A DNA stretch of 64,000 nucleotides. It comes from Trebonia kvetii (GTDB lineage: Bacteria; Actinomycetota; Actinomycetes; Streptosporangiales; Streptosporangiaceae). Under the pieces are notes generated by a model. The model was not told the origin of the DNA. It was given only the letters and a program-made list of their open reading frames with translations, and did not search any database. The position numbers were made by a program, and so were the translations under genes. The DNA lies in the NCBI RefSeq assembly GCF_007827045.1, contig NZ_RPFW01000002.1:1-64000 (forward strand). The letters are read 5' to 3'. Below, piece by piece: positions 56,655-64,000 of the stretch (position 1 is its first letter; each line of letters opens with the position of its first letter).

Positions 56655-57446
56655 TCAGCCGGACGCCGCCGCGTGATGGTCTTCCGCCGCGGCGGCGCCC
56701 AGTCGCCGGCTGACTTCGGCGGCGGTCCTTGCTGCCCGTGCGGCGAGTTGCTCTTGCTCGCGCGCGCCGACCTCCGCGCTCGGGAATGTCACCGCCACGG
56801 CCGCGGCCGGGTAGCCGGCGCGATCGGTGGCGGCGACCGCGACCGAGGCGAACTCGGGTGTCACCTCGCCGTCCTCCGATGCGAATCCCCGGTGGCGAGC
56901 GTCGGCCAGCAGGTGCCTGAGCGCGGAGAGCGATCTCGGGCCCCGGTCATTGCGCAGCACGAAGCTGCCCGGGTCTGCGTAGAGCGCTCGCACCTGCGCC
57001 TTGGGCATCAGCGCCAGCATCGCCCGGCCGCTCGCGGTCAGGTGCGCGGGCAATCGCACGCCGACGTCCGTGATGAGCGGAGGCCGGCCGGTCGCGCGCT
57101 CCTCGATGACGTAGATGACGTCACGCCCGTGCATGATCGCCAGGTGCGCATTCTGGCCGGTGTTGTCCACCAGGGCGGCCAGCGGCGCTCGCGCCAGCCG
57201 CTGCAGCGACGTCTGCCGTGCGTAGCCCGAGGCCAGTTCGTACACGGCGACGCCGAGCGCGTACCGCCGCTCCTCGGCGAGGTGGACCACGAATCCGGCC
57301 CGGATCAGCGTGTCGAGCAGGTGGTAGGTCGTGGACCTCGGCAGGTCAAGCTCACGGCTGATGGCCGCCGCGGCCGCCGGCTGCGCCTGCGTGCCAAGGT
57401 ACTGAAGCACCGCCAATGCCTGCGCGGCGGCCGGGACTACTGCCAC
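56655..57446 (-). CDS. IclR-family regulator of the hut genes
   Basis: A 263-aa IclR-type regulator. Winged helix: ALAVLQYLGTQAQP, ISRELDLPRSTTYHLLDTLI. GAF-like effector domain: LGVAVYELASGYARQTSLQR, VRLPAHLTASGRAMLALMPK, RGFASEDGEVTPEFASVAVA. It lies 70 bp upstream of hutH on the same strand and is therefore the likely hut repressor or activator. No cofactor or metal motif. The first residues (MAVVPAAAQALAVLQ) have few alternative starts. Confidence 0.9.
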   Translation of the reverse strand: MAVVPAAAQALAVLQYLGTQAQPAAAAAISRELDLPRSTTYHLLDTLIRAGFVVHLAEERRYALGVAVYELASGYARQTSLQRLARAPLAALVDNTGQNAHLAIMHGRDVIYVIEERATGRPPLITDVGVRLPAHLTASGRAMLALMPKAQVRALYADPGSFVLRNDRGPRSLSALRHLLADARHRGFASEDGEVTPEFASVAVAATDRAGYPAAAVAVTFPSAEVGAREQEQLAARAARTAAEVSRRLGAAAAEDHHAAASG

Positions 57447-57533
57447 AGCCGCATCCTACGGCTGAGAACCCCGACCAGACGCTCACGTAAAGGCGCCGTG
57501 GCCCCGGACGGGACCCTCACGTAGCGTGAGTTC

Positions 57534-58964
57534 ATGGCAACAGCGACGCAGCATACCGAGACGGCGGGCGATCCAGGTCCGACGGTCTTCGTTCTGTTCG
57601 GGGCGACAGGGGATCTGTCCAGGCGGCTGGTGCTCCCGGCGTTCTACCGGCTGGCACGCGAACGGCTGCTGCCCGCGCAGTGGGTGCTGGTGGGGAACGG
57701 CCGCGGTGACCTGGCGCACGAGGACTTCCGTACCAGTTTTCGTGACGCGCTGACCGAGTTCGGTCCGGAACCGGAACCGGGGGAGTGGGACGCCTTCGCG
57801 GAGCGGGTGTTCTTCGCCGGCGGCGGGTTCAGCTCAGAAAGCCCAGGCAGCCTTCTTGACGTGATCAGCACAGCCCGGGGGTCGGTCGGCCCCGACCCGC
57901 TGCTTGTGCATTACCTGGCCGTTCCGCCCGTCGCCTTTGCCGGGCTGACGAAGGCCCTTGGCCAGCACGGGCTCTCATCGGGTGCCCGCGTTGTCTATGA
58001 AAAGCCGTTCGGCACGTCTGGCGATGCCTTCCGTGAACTCGACCGGGTCGTTCATTCGGTCCTCGACGAGCAGCAGGTGTACCGGATCGACCATTTCCTG
58101 GGGAAGGAAGCCACCCAGGACCTGCACGTGCTGCGGTTCGCCAACGAGTCGTCGGCCGCGTTCTGGAACCGCAGGCATGTCGAGTCGGTGCAGATCGACG
58201 TGCCGGAGACGCTCGACGTCAGCGACCGGGCTCAGTTCTACGACGCCACCGGCGCGGTGCTCGACATGCTCGTCACCCACCTGTTCCAGGTGGCCGCCGA
58301 GATCGCCATGGAGCCGCCGGCCACCCTCGGCTCGCTGGATTTGCAGGCCGCCAGGGAAACGGTCATCAACTGCTTCCGGCCCCTCGACCCCGCCGAGGTG
58401 GTGCTCGGCCAGTTCGCCGGATACCGCGACATTCCCGGTGTCGATCCGCGTTCCACCCGGGACACCTTCGTCGCCGCCCGGCTCTGGATCGACACCGACC
58501 GCTGGCGTGGTGTGCCGTTCTACCTGCGCACCGGCAAGCGGATGGCCGCGACGGCGCAGCGGGTCAGCCTGATCCTGCGCGAACCGGCGGGACCGCTGGC
58601 CGGCAGGCTGCCGCGCAGCGGAAACATACTTTCCTTCTCACTCGCCGGAGACGGCGAGATCGATCTCTCCCTGGTGGCCAAGAAGCCCGGTCCAGCGCTC
58701 GATCTCGATGTGGCGCACGCGTCCATCCCGCTGTCCGGCCTCTCCGGCGCGCAACCGCTGCCGGCGTACGTCCGGTTGATCCATGACGTGCTCCTCGGCG
58801 ACCGCTCGCTGTTCACCAGACCGGATGGGCTCGCCGCGGTGTGGCGGGTCGCCGAACCCCTGCTGTCGCGGCCGCCGCAGGTCAGCTCCTACCCGCCCGG
58901 ATCGTGGGGACCGGCCGAGGCGCGGGATCTCGTCGCGCCCATGACCTGGCTTCTCGGCCAGTAG
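57534..58964 (+). CDS. zwf: Glucose-6-phosphate dehydrogenase
   Basis: A 476-aa enzyme of the oxidative pentose phosphate pathway. NADP loop: VLFGATGDLSRRLVLPAFYR. Catalytic motif: RIDHFLGKEATQDL (Asp-His pair and Lys). Substrate residues: RYEKPFG-type VVYEKPFGTSGDAF, TFVAARLWIDTDRW, FYLRTGKRMA. The usual neighbours (opcA, tal, pgl) are absent, so this is a lone and perhaps secondary copy. The ATG at 57534 gives a normal N-terminus. A small GC hairpin follows at 58981-58999. Confidence 0.93.
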   Translation: MATATQHTETAGDPGPTVFVLFGATGDLSRRLVLPAFYRLARERLLPAQWVLVGNGRGDLAHEDFRTSFRDALTEFGPEPEPGEWDAFAERVFFAGGGFSSESPGSLLDVISTARGSVGPDPLLVHYLAVPPVAFAGLTKALGQHGLSSGARVVYEKPFGTSGDAFRELDRVVHSVLDEQQVYRIDHFLGKEATQDLHVLRFANESSAAFWNRRHVESVQIDVPETLDVSDRAQFYDATGAVLDMLVTHLFQVAAEIAMEPPATLGSLDLQAARETVINCFRPLDPAEVVLGQFAGYRDIPGVDPRSTRDTFVAARLWIDTDRWRGVPFYLRTGKRMAATAQRVSLILREPAGPLAGRLPRSGNILSFSLAGDGEIDLSLVAKKPGPALDLDVAHASIPLSGLSGAQPLPAYVRLIHDVLLGDRSLFTRPDGLAAVWRVAEPLLSRPPQVSSYPPGSWGPAEARDLVAPMTWLLGQ

Positions 58965-59085
58965 CACGCCCGCTGATCAGCCGCGCTGCCGCGGCGCGGC
59001 CAGCGGGGCGGCGAGCGTGATTCCCGCCGCGCCCGCGGCGATCATCCGGTCGTCCCAGGCGCGTACGTCGATGGTGGTGTTCACG

Positions 59086-59466
59086 GTGGGCGGCTTGCCC
59101 CTCCGCGGCTGGCGGGTGCTGCCGCTGCCGCTCGACGACGTGACGTCGGCCGCCGAGGCGCTGCGGGCGCAGCCCGCCGGGCCGGCCCGTGCGGTGGCCG
59201 GGCCCGCCTTCGCCCGCGCGGTCTTCGACCTGTCAGGCGCGGGCGACCTCTTCCTCAGCACCGACGGGCTGGGCAAGGGCGTCGCCTGGCTCAACGGGTT
59301 CTGCCTTGGCCGGTACTGGTCGCGCGGCCCCCAGCGGACGCTGTACGTGCCGGGGCCGGTCACCAGGAAGGAGGGGAACGAGCTGATCATCCTGGAACTG
59401 GGCGCGACGACCAGCGGCACGCTGCGCTTCGTCCCCGGGCCTGACCTGGGGCACACGGAGACCTGA
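59086..59466 (+). pseudogene. GH35 beta-galactosidase, C-terminal fragment
   Basis: The frame holds GLPLRGWRVLPLPLDD, then DLFLSTDGLGKGVAWLNGFC LGRYWSRGPQRTLYVPGP and KEGNELIILEL. This is the C-terminal jelly-roll of family 35 beta-galactosidases (G-K-G-x-x-W-L-N-G-x-x-L-G-R-Y-W). The catalytic barrel, about 450 residues, is absent. Antisense of the first 100 bp reads VRAWDDRMIAAGAAG, perhaps the end of another lost gene, so the fragment sits at a deletion junction. Confidence 0.75.
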
Positions 59467-59475
59467 GCGGCCGCG

Positions 59476-61008
59476 CTACAGGCCCTCGTTGATCAGCCGG
59501 CCCACCTTCTCGAAGGTCTGCGGCTTGAACTTTTTGTAGTAGAAGGCGAGGCCGACGCCGATCAGCACCACCGCGAGGTCGACCGGGCCGAACAGCTTTG
59601 CGTACCCGTAGGACCCGGCCCCGAGGAAGTTGAGGTTCTCGAACAGCAGGTACACGACGTAGCCCTGGCTGATGAAGGCGAGCACCGGGGCGAGGAGCGT
59701 CCGCCACCAGTGGACCTCATCCCCGTGATGGCGCAGGAAGTAGACGACGATCGCCAGGGACACCAGCGCCTGGACCGACAAGATGATGATGACGCCCATG
59801 ACCGCCATCAGCCCGTACAGCTGCCCGTAGGCCTGGGAGCTCGGGTCGCCGGTGCCGACGAATATCGCGAACAGGCCGATGATGAGCAAAGAGAGTAGCG
59901 AGGTCGCGATCGAGGCGATGTGCGGTGACTGCCACCGGGGGTGCGTCTTGCCGAGAACGGGCGGCAGCATCCCCTCGCGGCCCAGCGAGTAGGCATACCT
60001 GGCGGTGGTGTTGTGGAAGGCCATGCCGCACGCGAACGAGCCGGTGATGATCAGGTAGCTCATCACCGACGTGACCCAGTGGCCGGCGTACTGGGTGGAC
60101 GGTGCGAAGAAGAAGTTGGCCGGGTCGCTCTGCGCCGACGCGATGGCCGACTTGACCGACGGATAGCCGGCCAGCGACGCCCAGGAGGTCAGGGTGTAGA
60201 AGGCGCCGAGGCCAAGGACGGAGATATACATCGCCCGCCCGATGTTCTTCTTCGGGTCGCGGGATTCCTCGCCGTAGTTCGGCGCCATCTCGAAGCCGAC
60301 CCAGGACCAGAATGCGAAGAACAGGCCGACGCCGACCGCGCCGGCGGCGAGCTTGCCTGAGGCGGGAAAGGACTGGAACGCATTGACGGGATTCAGGGCC
60401 GACCAGTACAAGTGCCCCTTGGCGAGCAGCATCGCGTCGAAGAGCAGCAGGATCAGCACCTCGGTGATGAGGCCGACCGCGAGGATCTTGGCGGAGAAGC
60501 TCACATCGAAATAGGTCAGCACGCCGATGACGACAACCATGCCGAGCGCGAGCGGCGCCCAGCCGACGTTCAGGCCGAGCGATGCCAGCTTGAGGTTGGC
60601 GAAGTAGGCGAACCCGCCGGCGAGCGACGCCTCGAAGACGCCATAGGCGACCAGCGAGCCGAATCCCGCGCCGAAGCCGATCTCCCGGCCAAGTCCGTGG
60701 CTGATGTAGGCGTAGAAGCCGCCGGCGGTTGTCTTCTTGCGGGACATGGCGACATAGCCGACGGAGAACACGGCCAACACGATGGTCGCGACGATAAAGG
60801 CGGCCGGCGTGCCGATGCCCTCGCCCGAGCCGACCACGATCGGCGTGTTGAGCAGCATCGCGGTGATGGGCGCGGAGCCAGTCAGGGTCAGGAACAGCAC
60901 CCCGCCGAGCCCGACCGCGCCCCTGCGGAGCTTGGCGACGTCTTCCCGCGCGGAGATGTCGAAATCCTCGGAAACCGCGGGCGCGGTCACCGGCTCTGTC
61001 TGTGCCAC
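59476..61008 (-). CDS. APC-family amino acid/amine permease
   Basis: A 510-aa transporter with about twelve helices: KLRRGAVGLGGVLFLTLTGS, APITAMLLNTPIVVGSGEG (unwound helix 1 binding G-S-x), TTAGGFYAYISHGLGREIGF GAGF, FAFWSWVGFEMAPNYGEESR DPKKNI, and ARYAYSLGREGMLPPVLGKTH. The G-x-G and E-E-x-x-x-P patterns place it in the APC superfamily; the substrate is an amino acid or amine. The GTG at 61008 is chosen because AAGGGAA precedes it; an upstream ATG is out of frame. It is divergent from the SDR gene, which may use the imported compound. Confidence 0.88.
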   Translation of the reverse strand: MAQTEPVTAPAVSEDFDISAREDVAKLRRGAVGLGGVLFLTLTGSAPITAMLLNTPIVVGSGEGIGTPAAFIVATIVLAVFSVGYVAMSRKKTTAGGFYAYISHGLGREIGFGAGFGSLVAYGVFEASLAGGFAYFANLKLASLGLNVGWAPLALGMVVVIGVLTYFDVSFSAKILAVGLITEVLILLLFDAMLLAKGHLYWSALNPVNAFQSFPASGKLAAGAVGVGLFFAFWSWVGFEMAPNYGEESRDPKKNIGRAMYISVLGLGAFYTLTSWASLAGYPSVKSAIASAQSDPANFFFAPSTQYAGHWVTSVMSYLIITGSFACGMAFHNTTARYAYSLGREGMLPPVLGKTHPRWQSPHIASIATSLLSLLIIGLFAIFVGTGDPSSQAYGQLYGLMAVMGVIIILSVQALVSLAIVVYFLRHHGDEVHWWRTLLAPVLAFISQGYVVYLLFENLNFLGAGSYGYAKLFGPVDLAVVLIGVGLAFYYKKFKPQTFEKVGRLINEGL

Positions 61009-61234
61009 AGGCCATTCCCTTCCAGACACGATGCTTGCGCGGGGAACGTAACAGCGAATGAAAGGGTGAATCAATAGCGGTAAATCGAATTAACATCCAG
61101 GAAACGGGAAGGACGATACCGTAACTTGCCGGGTCCATTACAGTTTCGACGTCCGTAACCCGCGCCGGGAAAAGGCGCGGGATTATCCTCCTGGTGCCAT
61201 CGCCGGGCACCCTTACGAAAGGGGAGCGCGGGTC

Positions 61235-61999
61235 ATGTTCACCTCCATCGCGGGGCGCGCGGTCGTGGTCACCGGGGGGACCCGCGGCATCGGCAAGGGC
61301 ATCGCGGCGGTGTTCGCACGAGCGGGCGCGCGCGTGCTGATCACCGGTCGCGACGAGTCGTCCGCTCGGGTCGCCGCCGCCGAGACCGGCGCAGCGGGTT
61401 ACGTGATCGCGGACGTCGCGCGCAAGGCGGACTGCGCGCGGGTCGCGGCCGAGGCGGACGAGAAGCTGGGCGGCGTCGACGTGCTGTGCGCCAACGCCGG
61501 CATCTTCCCCTCCGCGCCGCTTGCCGAAGTGACCGAGGACGAGATCGACCAGGTCCTCGGCGTTAATCTGAAGGGCACGATCCTGTCCGTCCAGGCCTGC
61601 CTGCCGCTGCTGCGCCGGTCCGGCCGCGGCAGGGTCATCCTCACCAGCTCCATCACCGGGCCGGTCACCGGCTATCCGGGGTGGACGCACTACGGAGCCT
61701 CCAAGGCCGGCCAGCTCGGGTTCCTGCGCACGGCGGCGATCGAACTCGCCCGCGACGGCATCACGGTGAACGCGGTGCTTCCCGGCAACATCATGACCGA
61801 AGGCCTCGCCGGGCTGGGGGAGGACTACATCGCCGGCATGACCGCGGCGATCCCTTTGCGCCGCCTCGGCACCGTCGAAGAGATCGGTCACGCGGCGCTG
61901 TTCTTCGCGACCGATGAGGCCGGCTACATCACCGGGCAGACGATCGTGGTGGACGGCGGCCAAGTGCTGCCCGAGTCACCAGACGCCGTCGCTAGTTGA
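61235..61999 (+). CDS. SDR-family oxidoreductase (FabG-like)
   Basis: A 254-aa classical [23 protein letters not shown] (T-G-x-x-x-G-I-G), [29 protein letters not shown], catalytic Ser in [10 protein letters not shown] and Y-G-A-S-K, then a C-terminal [19 protein letters not shown]. Full length and intact. AAAGGGGAG precedes the ATG at 61235. It is divergent from the permease across 226 bp. The substrate is unknown; FabG-type ketoreductase is only the nearest class. Confidence 0.9.
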   Translation: MFTSIAGRAVVVTGGTRGIGKGIAAVFARAGARVLITGRDESSARVAAAETGAAGYVIADVARKADCARVAAEADEKLGGVDVLCANAGIFPSAPLAEVTEDEIDQVLGVNLKGTILSVQACLPLLRRSGRGRVILTSSITGPVTGYPGWTHYGASKAGQLGFLRTAAIELARDGITVNAVLPGNIMTEGLAGLGEDYIAGMTAAIPLRRLGTVEEIGHAALFFATDEAGYITGQTIVVDGGQVLPESPDAVAS

Positions 62000-62056
62000 G
62001 CCGGCGCCGCGGATCTCGGCAGCAGAACGTCCGGGATCCGGTCTAGCGTCTCGTCC

Positions 62057-62641
62057 ATGACACACGCACCGTGGGAACCGCCAATGGCGGGCACTGAGGA
62101 GCAGCAGCTGATCGGCGCGCTCGAGCGCATGCGGACCACCTTCCGGTTCAAGGCGGACGGGCTTGACTCCGCGGGCCTGGGCCAGCGGATCGGCGCGTCG
62201 TCGCTGACCCTGGGCGGGCTGCTCAAGCACCTCGCCATCAACGAGGACTACATGTTCAGCGTGAAGTACGCGGGGGAGACGCTCGGCGAGCCATGGCCGG
62301 AGGTCGACTGGGACGCCAACCCGGACTGGGAGTTCGCCACCGCGGCAGACGACAAGCCGGAGACGCTCTACCTGCTGTGGGACGGCGGGGTGGAGCGGTC
62401 GCGGCAGCGGCTGTCGGCGGCACTGGCCAAGGACGGGGGCCTTGACCAGAAGGTGGCGGCCAACGCGGACGGCGAGCACGCCAGCCTGCGGCGCCTGGTG
62501 ACCGACCTGATCGAGGAGTACGGGCGGCACACCGGGCACGCGGACCTGCTCCGCGAGGCGGTGGACGGCGTGACCGGCGAGGATCCGCCGAGCGACTGGC
62601 GTCCGGTGTCCGGCGACTACCGGATGCCGGGCGGACGATAA
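62057..62641 (+). CDS. DinB/DUF664 family protein
   Basis: A 194-aa DinB-fold protein: EEQQLIGALERMRTTFRFKA, TLGGLLKHLAINEDYMFSVK, and LIEEYGRHTGHADLLREAVD at the C-terminus. The His of LLKHLA and the H-x-x-H of RHTGHAD are metal ligands. It resembles DUF664 proteins, thiol-dependent transferases in some cases. The ATG at 62057 is chosen; a second at 62084 is possible. It reads in line with the SDR gene 57 bp upstream and may share its transcript. Confidence 0.9.
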   Translation: MTHAPWEPPMAGTEEQQLIGALERMRTTFRFKADGLDSAGLGQRIGASSLTLGGLLKHLAINEDYMFSVKYAGETLGEPWPEVDWDANPDWEFATAADDKPETLYLLWDGGVERSRQRLSAALAKDGGLDQKVAANADGEHASLRRLVTDLIEEYGRHTGHADLLREAVDGVTGEDPPSDWRPVSGDYRMPGGR

Positions 62642-62671
62642 CTGCGGCGGGAGTAGCCTGGCCGCCCGTCG

Positions 62672-63444
62672 TCACGCCATCGTGGTGAACGGCCGCGCCA
62701 GCTCGGCGCGCGCCGAGTCGTCAAGGTGGAGGCTGGCGGCGGCGAGGTTTTCAGCGAGATGCGCGCGCGTCCGGGTTCCGGGGATGAGGAGAATGTTCGG
62801 CGCGAGGTCGAGCAGCCAGGCGAGGGCGACCTGGGCCGGGGACGCGTGCAGGCGGAGCGCCAGCGCGCCGAGTACGGGGTTCCCCAGCAACTGGTGGTGC
62901 GCTTCGCCGGGCAATCCCAGCGGGCAGAACGGGACGAAGGCGATGCCTCGCGCCGTGCACTCCGTCAGGACGTCCAGGGCCCGCTGGTCCGCCAGGTTGA
63001 AGAGGTTCTGCACGCAGGCGATCTCCGTCTGGGCGACTGCCCTCAGCAGGTGCTCCCGGGAGATGTTGCTGAGGCCGATGCCGTCAATCAGGCCTTCCTC
63101 TCTGGCCCGGACCGGCGGAGTTGATGCGGCTCATCGAACCGCGGCAGCGCGCCACCGGCGTCGCGGCGGGCGGCCACCTTGCTCACGATCGCCAGCCCGT
63201 TTGGGTAAGGGTGCAGCGCCTCGCGGATGAGCTCGTTCACCGTGCCTGCCCCGTAGTACTGCGCGGTGTCGATGTGGTCCACCCCGGCCTCGACCGCCGC
63301 CCGCAGGACCGCCAGCGCCTCGTCCCGGTCTCGCGGTGGCCCGAAGACCCCGTCACCGGCGAGTTGCATCGCCCCGTATCCGGCCCGGCGCACCCGCCGC
63401 GGGCCGAGCGCGAACGAACCACCCAGGTCGTATCCCTGCTCCAT
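62672..63444 (-). pseudogene. Aldo/keto reductase, internal deletion and frameshift
   Basis: The N-terminal half (YGAMQLAGDGVFGPPRDRDE, AVEAGVDHIDTAQYYGAGTV, IVSKVAARRDAGGALPRFDE) is in one frame. The C-terminal half (EEGLIDGIGLSNISREHLLR, CVQNLFNLADQRALDVLTE, IPGTRTRAHLAENLAAA) is in another, ending at 62672. Between them the catalytic-His strand region, about 45 residues (typically V-D-L-V-N-L), is missing near 63115. Catalytic Asp/Tyr (DTAQYYG) and Lys (SKVAA) remain but the barrel is broken. Confidence 0.85.
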
Positions 63445-63564
63445 AAAACCGCCTCCCGTTGGCCTGGCCGAGGCACGTGTGCCGTGCGAAGTGCTCTCAT
63501 CTTCGCGGCAGGCCAGGTGAGCGGTCCTCGCCGGATCCCAGTGATCGCCGTGAGTTCCGATGGT

Positions 63565-64000
63565 TCACGCCGCGCGGAGATGGGTGGCCGCCGCGGCGGT
63601 AAGCAGCAGGTCGCTGACCGGGTGCCGCGTCCGTGGTGCCGCTTCGCGTGCGGCGAGGTGGGTGGGGAGCTCGGCGTTCGGGTCGGCGCGCCCGACCGCG
63701 AGGACTACCACCGGAGTGAGCTCCCGGTCCAGGTTGAACTCGGCCCGGACGGCGTCGCTGTCGAAGCCGCCGATCTGGTGCACTGACAGTCCCTGAGCCT
63801 GGGCTTGGGTGACCAGTGAGGCGACGGCCTGTCCCGTGTCATAGAGCGCCCACGGCTGTGGTGCGCCATCGGCGGCGGTGCGGGCCGCGACGAGGATAAG
63901 GGTGCTGGCCGCGTCCGCCCAGTCCCGGTTGCCGGGGGCGAGCGCGGCGAAGAGCTGGCGGTGAGCAAGATCGCCGCGGCTTGTCACCAGGAACCGCCAT
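63565..64000 (-). CDS. Nitroreductase-family protein, 5' end outside the window
   Basis: The frame is open to the right edge (WRFLVTSRGDLAHRQLFAAL). It continues ADAASTLILVAARTAADGAP, LYDTGQAVASLVTQAQAQGL SVHQIGGFD, and AEFNLDRELTPVVVLAVGRA, ending 63565. The W-R-F start, the P-W-A...G-x-A-x-x-x-L-x-x-x-A...G-x-x-x-H-Q-x-G-G-F core and the final V-x-x-x-A-V-G are typical of FMN-dependent nitroreductases. The FMN-binding N-terminus is beyond the window. The C-terminus appears intact. Confidence 0.85.
   Translation of the reverse strand, partial: WRFLVTSRGDLAHRQLFAALAPGNRDWADAASTLILVAARTAADGAPQPWALYDTGQAVASLVTQAQAQGLSVHQIGGFDSDAVRAEFNLDRELTPVVVLAVGRADPNAELPTHLAAREAAPRTRHPVSDLLLTAAAATHLRAA

Noticed and set aside
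58977..59456. Minus-strand frame ending TTIDVRAWDDRMIAAGAAG
   Set aside because: Only the last 35 residues look protein-like; it may be the tail of a lost gene at the deletion scar with the GH35 fragment, but I could not name a family.
59717..61963. A 748-codon open frame antisense to the permease and SDR genes
   Set aside because: It is a high-GC shadow: Arg/Ala/Gly/Asp-rich, no domains, and fully covered by two recognised genes on other frames.

Overview
The window is 64 kb of high-GC actinobacterial chromosome. Codon third positions are almost all G or C. Genes use GTG and TTG starts with AGGAG-type ribosome sites, and several are joined by 4-bp ATGA or GTGA overlaps. Family content (Zur/CmtR-type metal regulators, an Lsr2 fragment, steroid 9-alpha-hydroxylase and Hsa genes with KstR-type operators, actinobacterial DUFs) fits a soil actinomycete. 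The sequence alone does not fix a genus. No rRNA, tRNA, CRISPR array or prophage was recognised.

Left part (1-9.9 kb): an accessory, decaying region. It holds the 3' end of a group II intron with a beheaded maturase, a MerR-SDR operon with a textbook 19-bp-spacer promoter, a DUF2332 protein, a CBS-domain protein, a frameshifted DUF1801 gene, a complete IS1634-family insertion sequence with terminal repeats and a 5-bp target duplication, and several broken enzymes.

Metal island (9.9-16.9 kb): a CmtR-like ArsR regulator overlapping a cation-diffusion transporter, a Zur regulator, a second Zur paralogue that has lost one structural zinc cysteine, an uncharacterised gene in operon with that paralogue, a perfect Zur-type palindrome in the divergent intergenic region, and a tightly overlapped znuA-znuC-znuB-znuB zinc-uptake operon. 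A degenerate IS701-family transposase and an lsr2 3' fragment follow.

Middle (18-47 kb): scattered single genes. These include DinB and cupin proteins, a truncated O-methyltransferase, a coiled-coil membrane protein, a secreted sedolisin protease, an F420/NADP-type reductase, a phosphodiester-glycosidase-like exported protein, a serpin, acetyltransferases, a minimal zincin, MFS and TetR/ArsR pairs, a LigD-type polymerase, a beta-propeller lipoprotein, a large membrane protein and a DUF1684 protein. Interleaved are many genes broken by single-base frameshifts: VOC, metallophosphoesterase, YdeI/DUF1905, a Cys-repeat secreted protein and a sugar-binding protein.

Catabolic part (48-57.5 kb): kshA, a small Cys-containing gene and kshB read leftward. 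hsaA and hsaC read rightward from the same KstR-type operator. A sterol-carrier (SCP2) gene has a second KstR-type operator. Together these would open steroid ring B and process ring A. Next is a histidine-utilisation cluster (hutU, hutH and an IclR regulator), followed by zwf.

Right end (59-64 kb): a beta-galactosidase tail fragment, an APC-family permease divergent from an SDR gene, a DinB protein, a broken aldo/keto reductase and a nitroreductase running off the end of the window.
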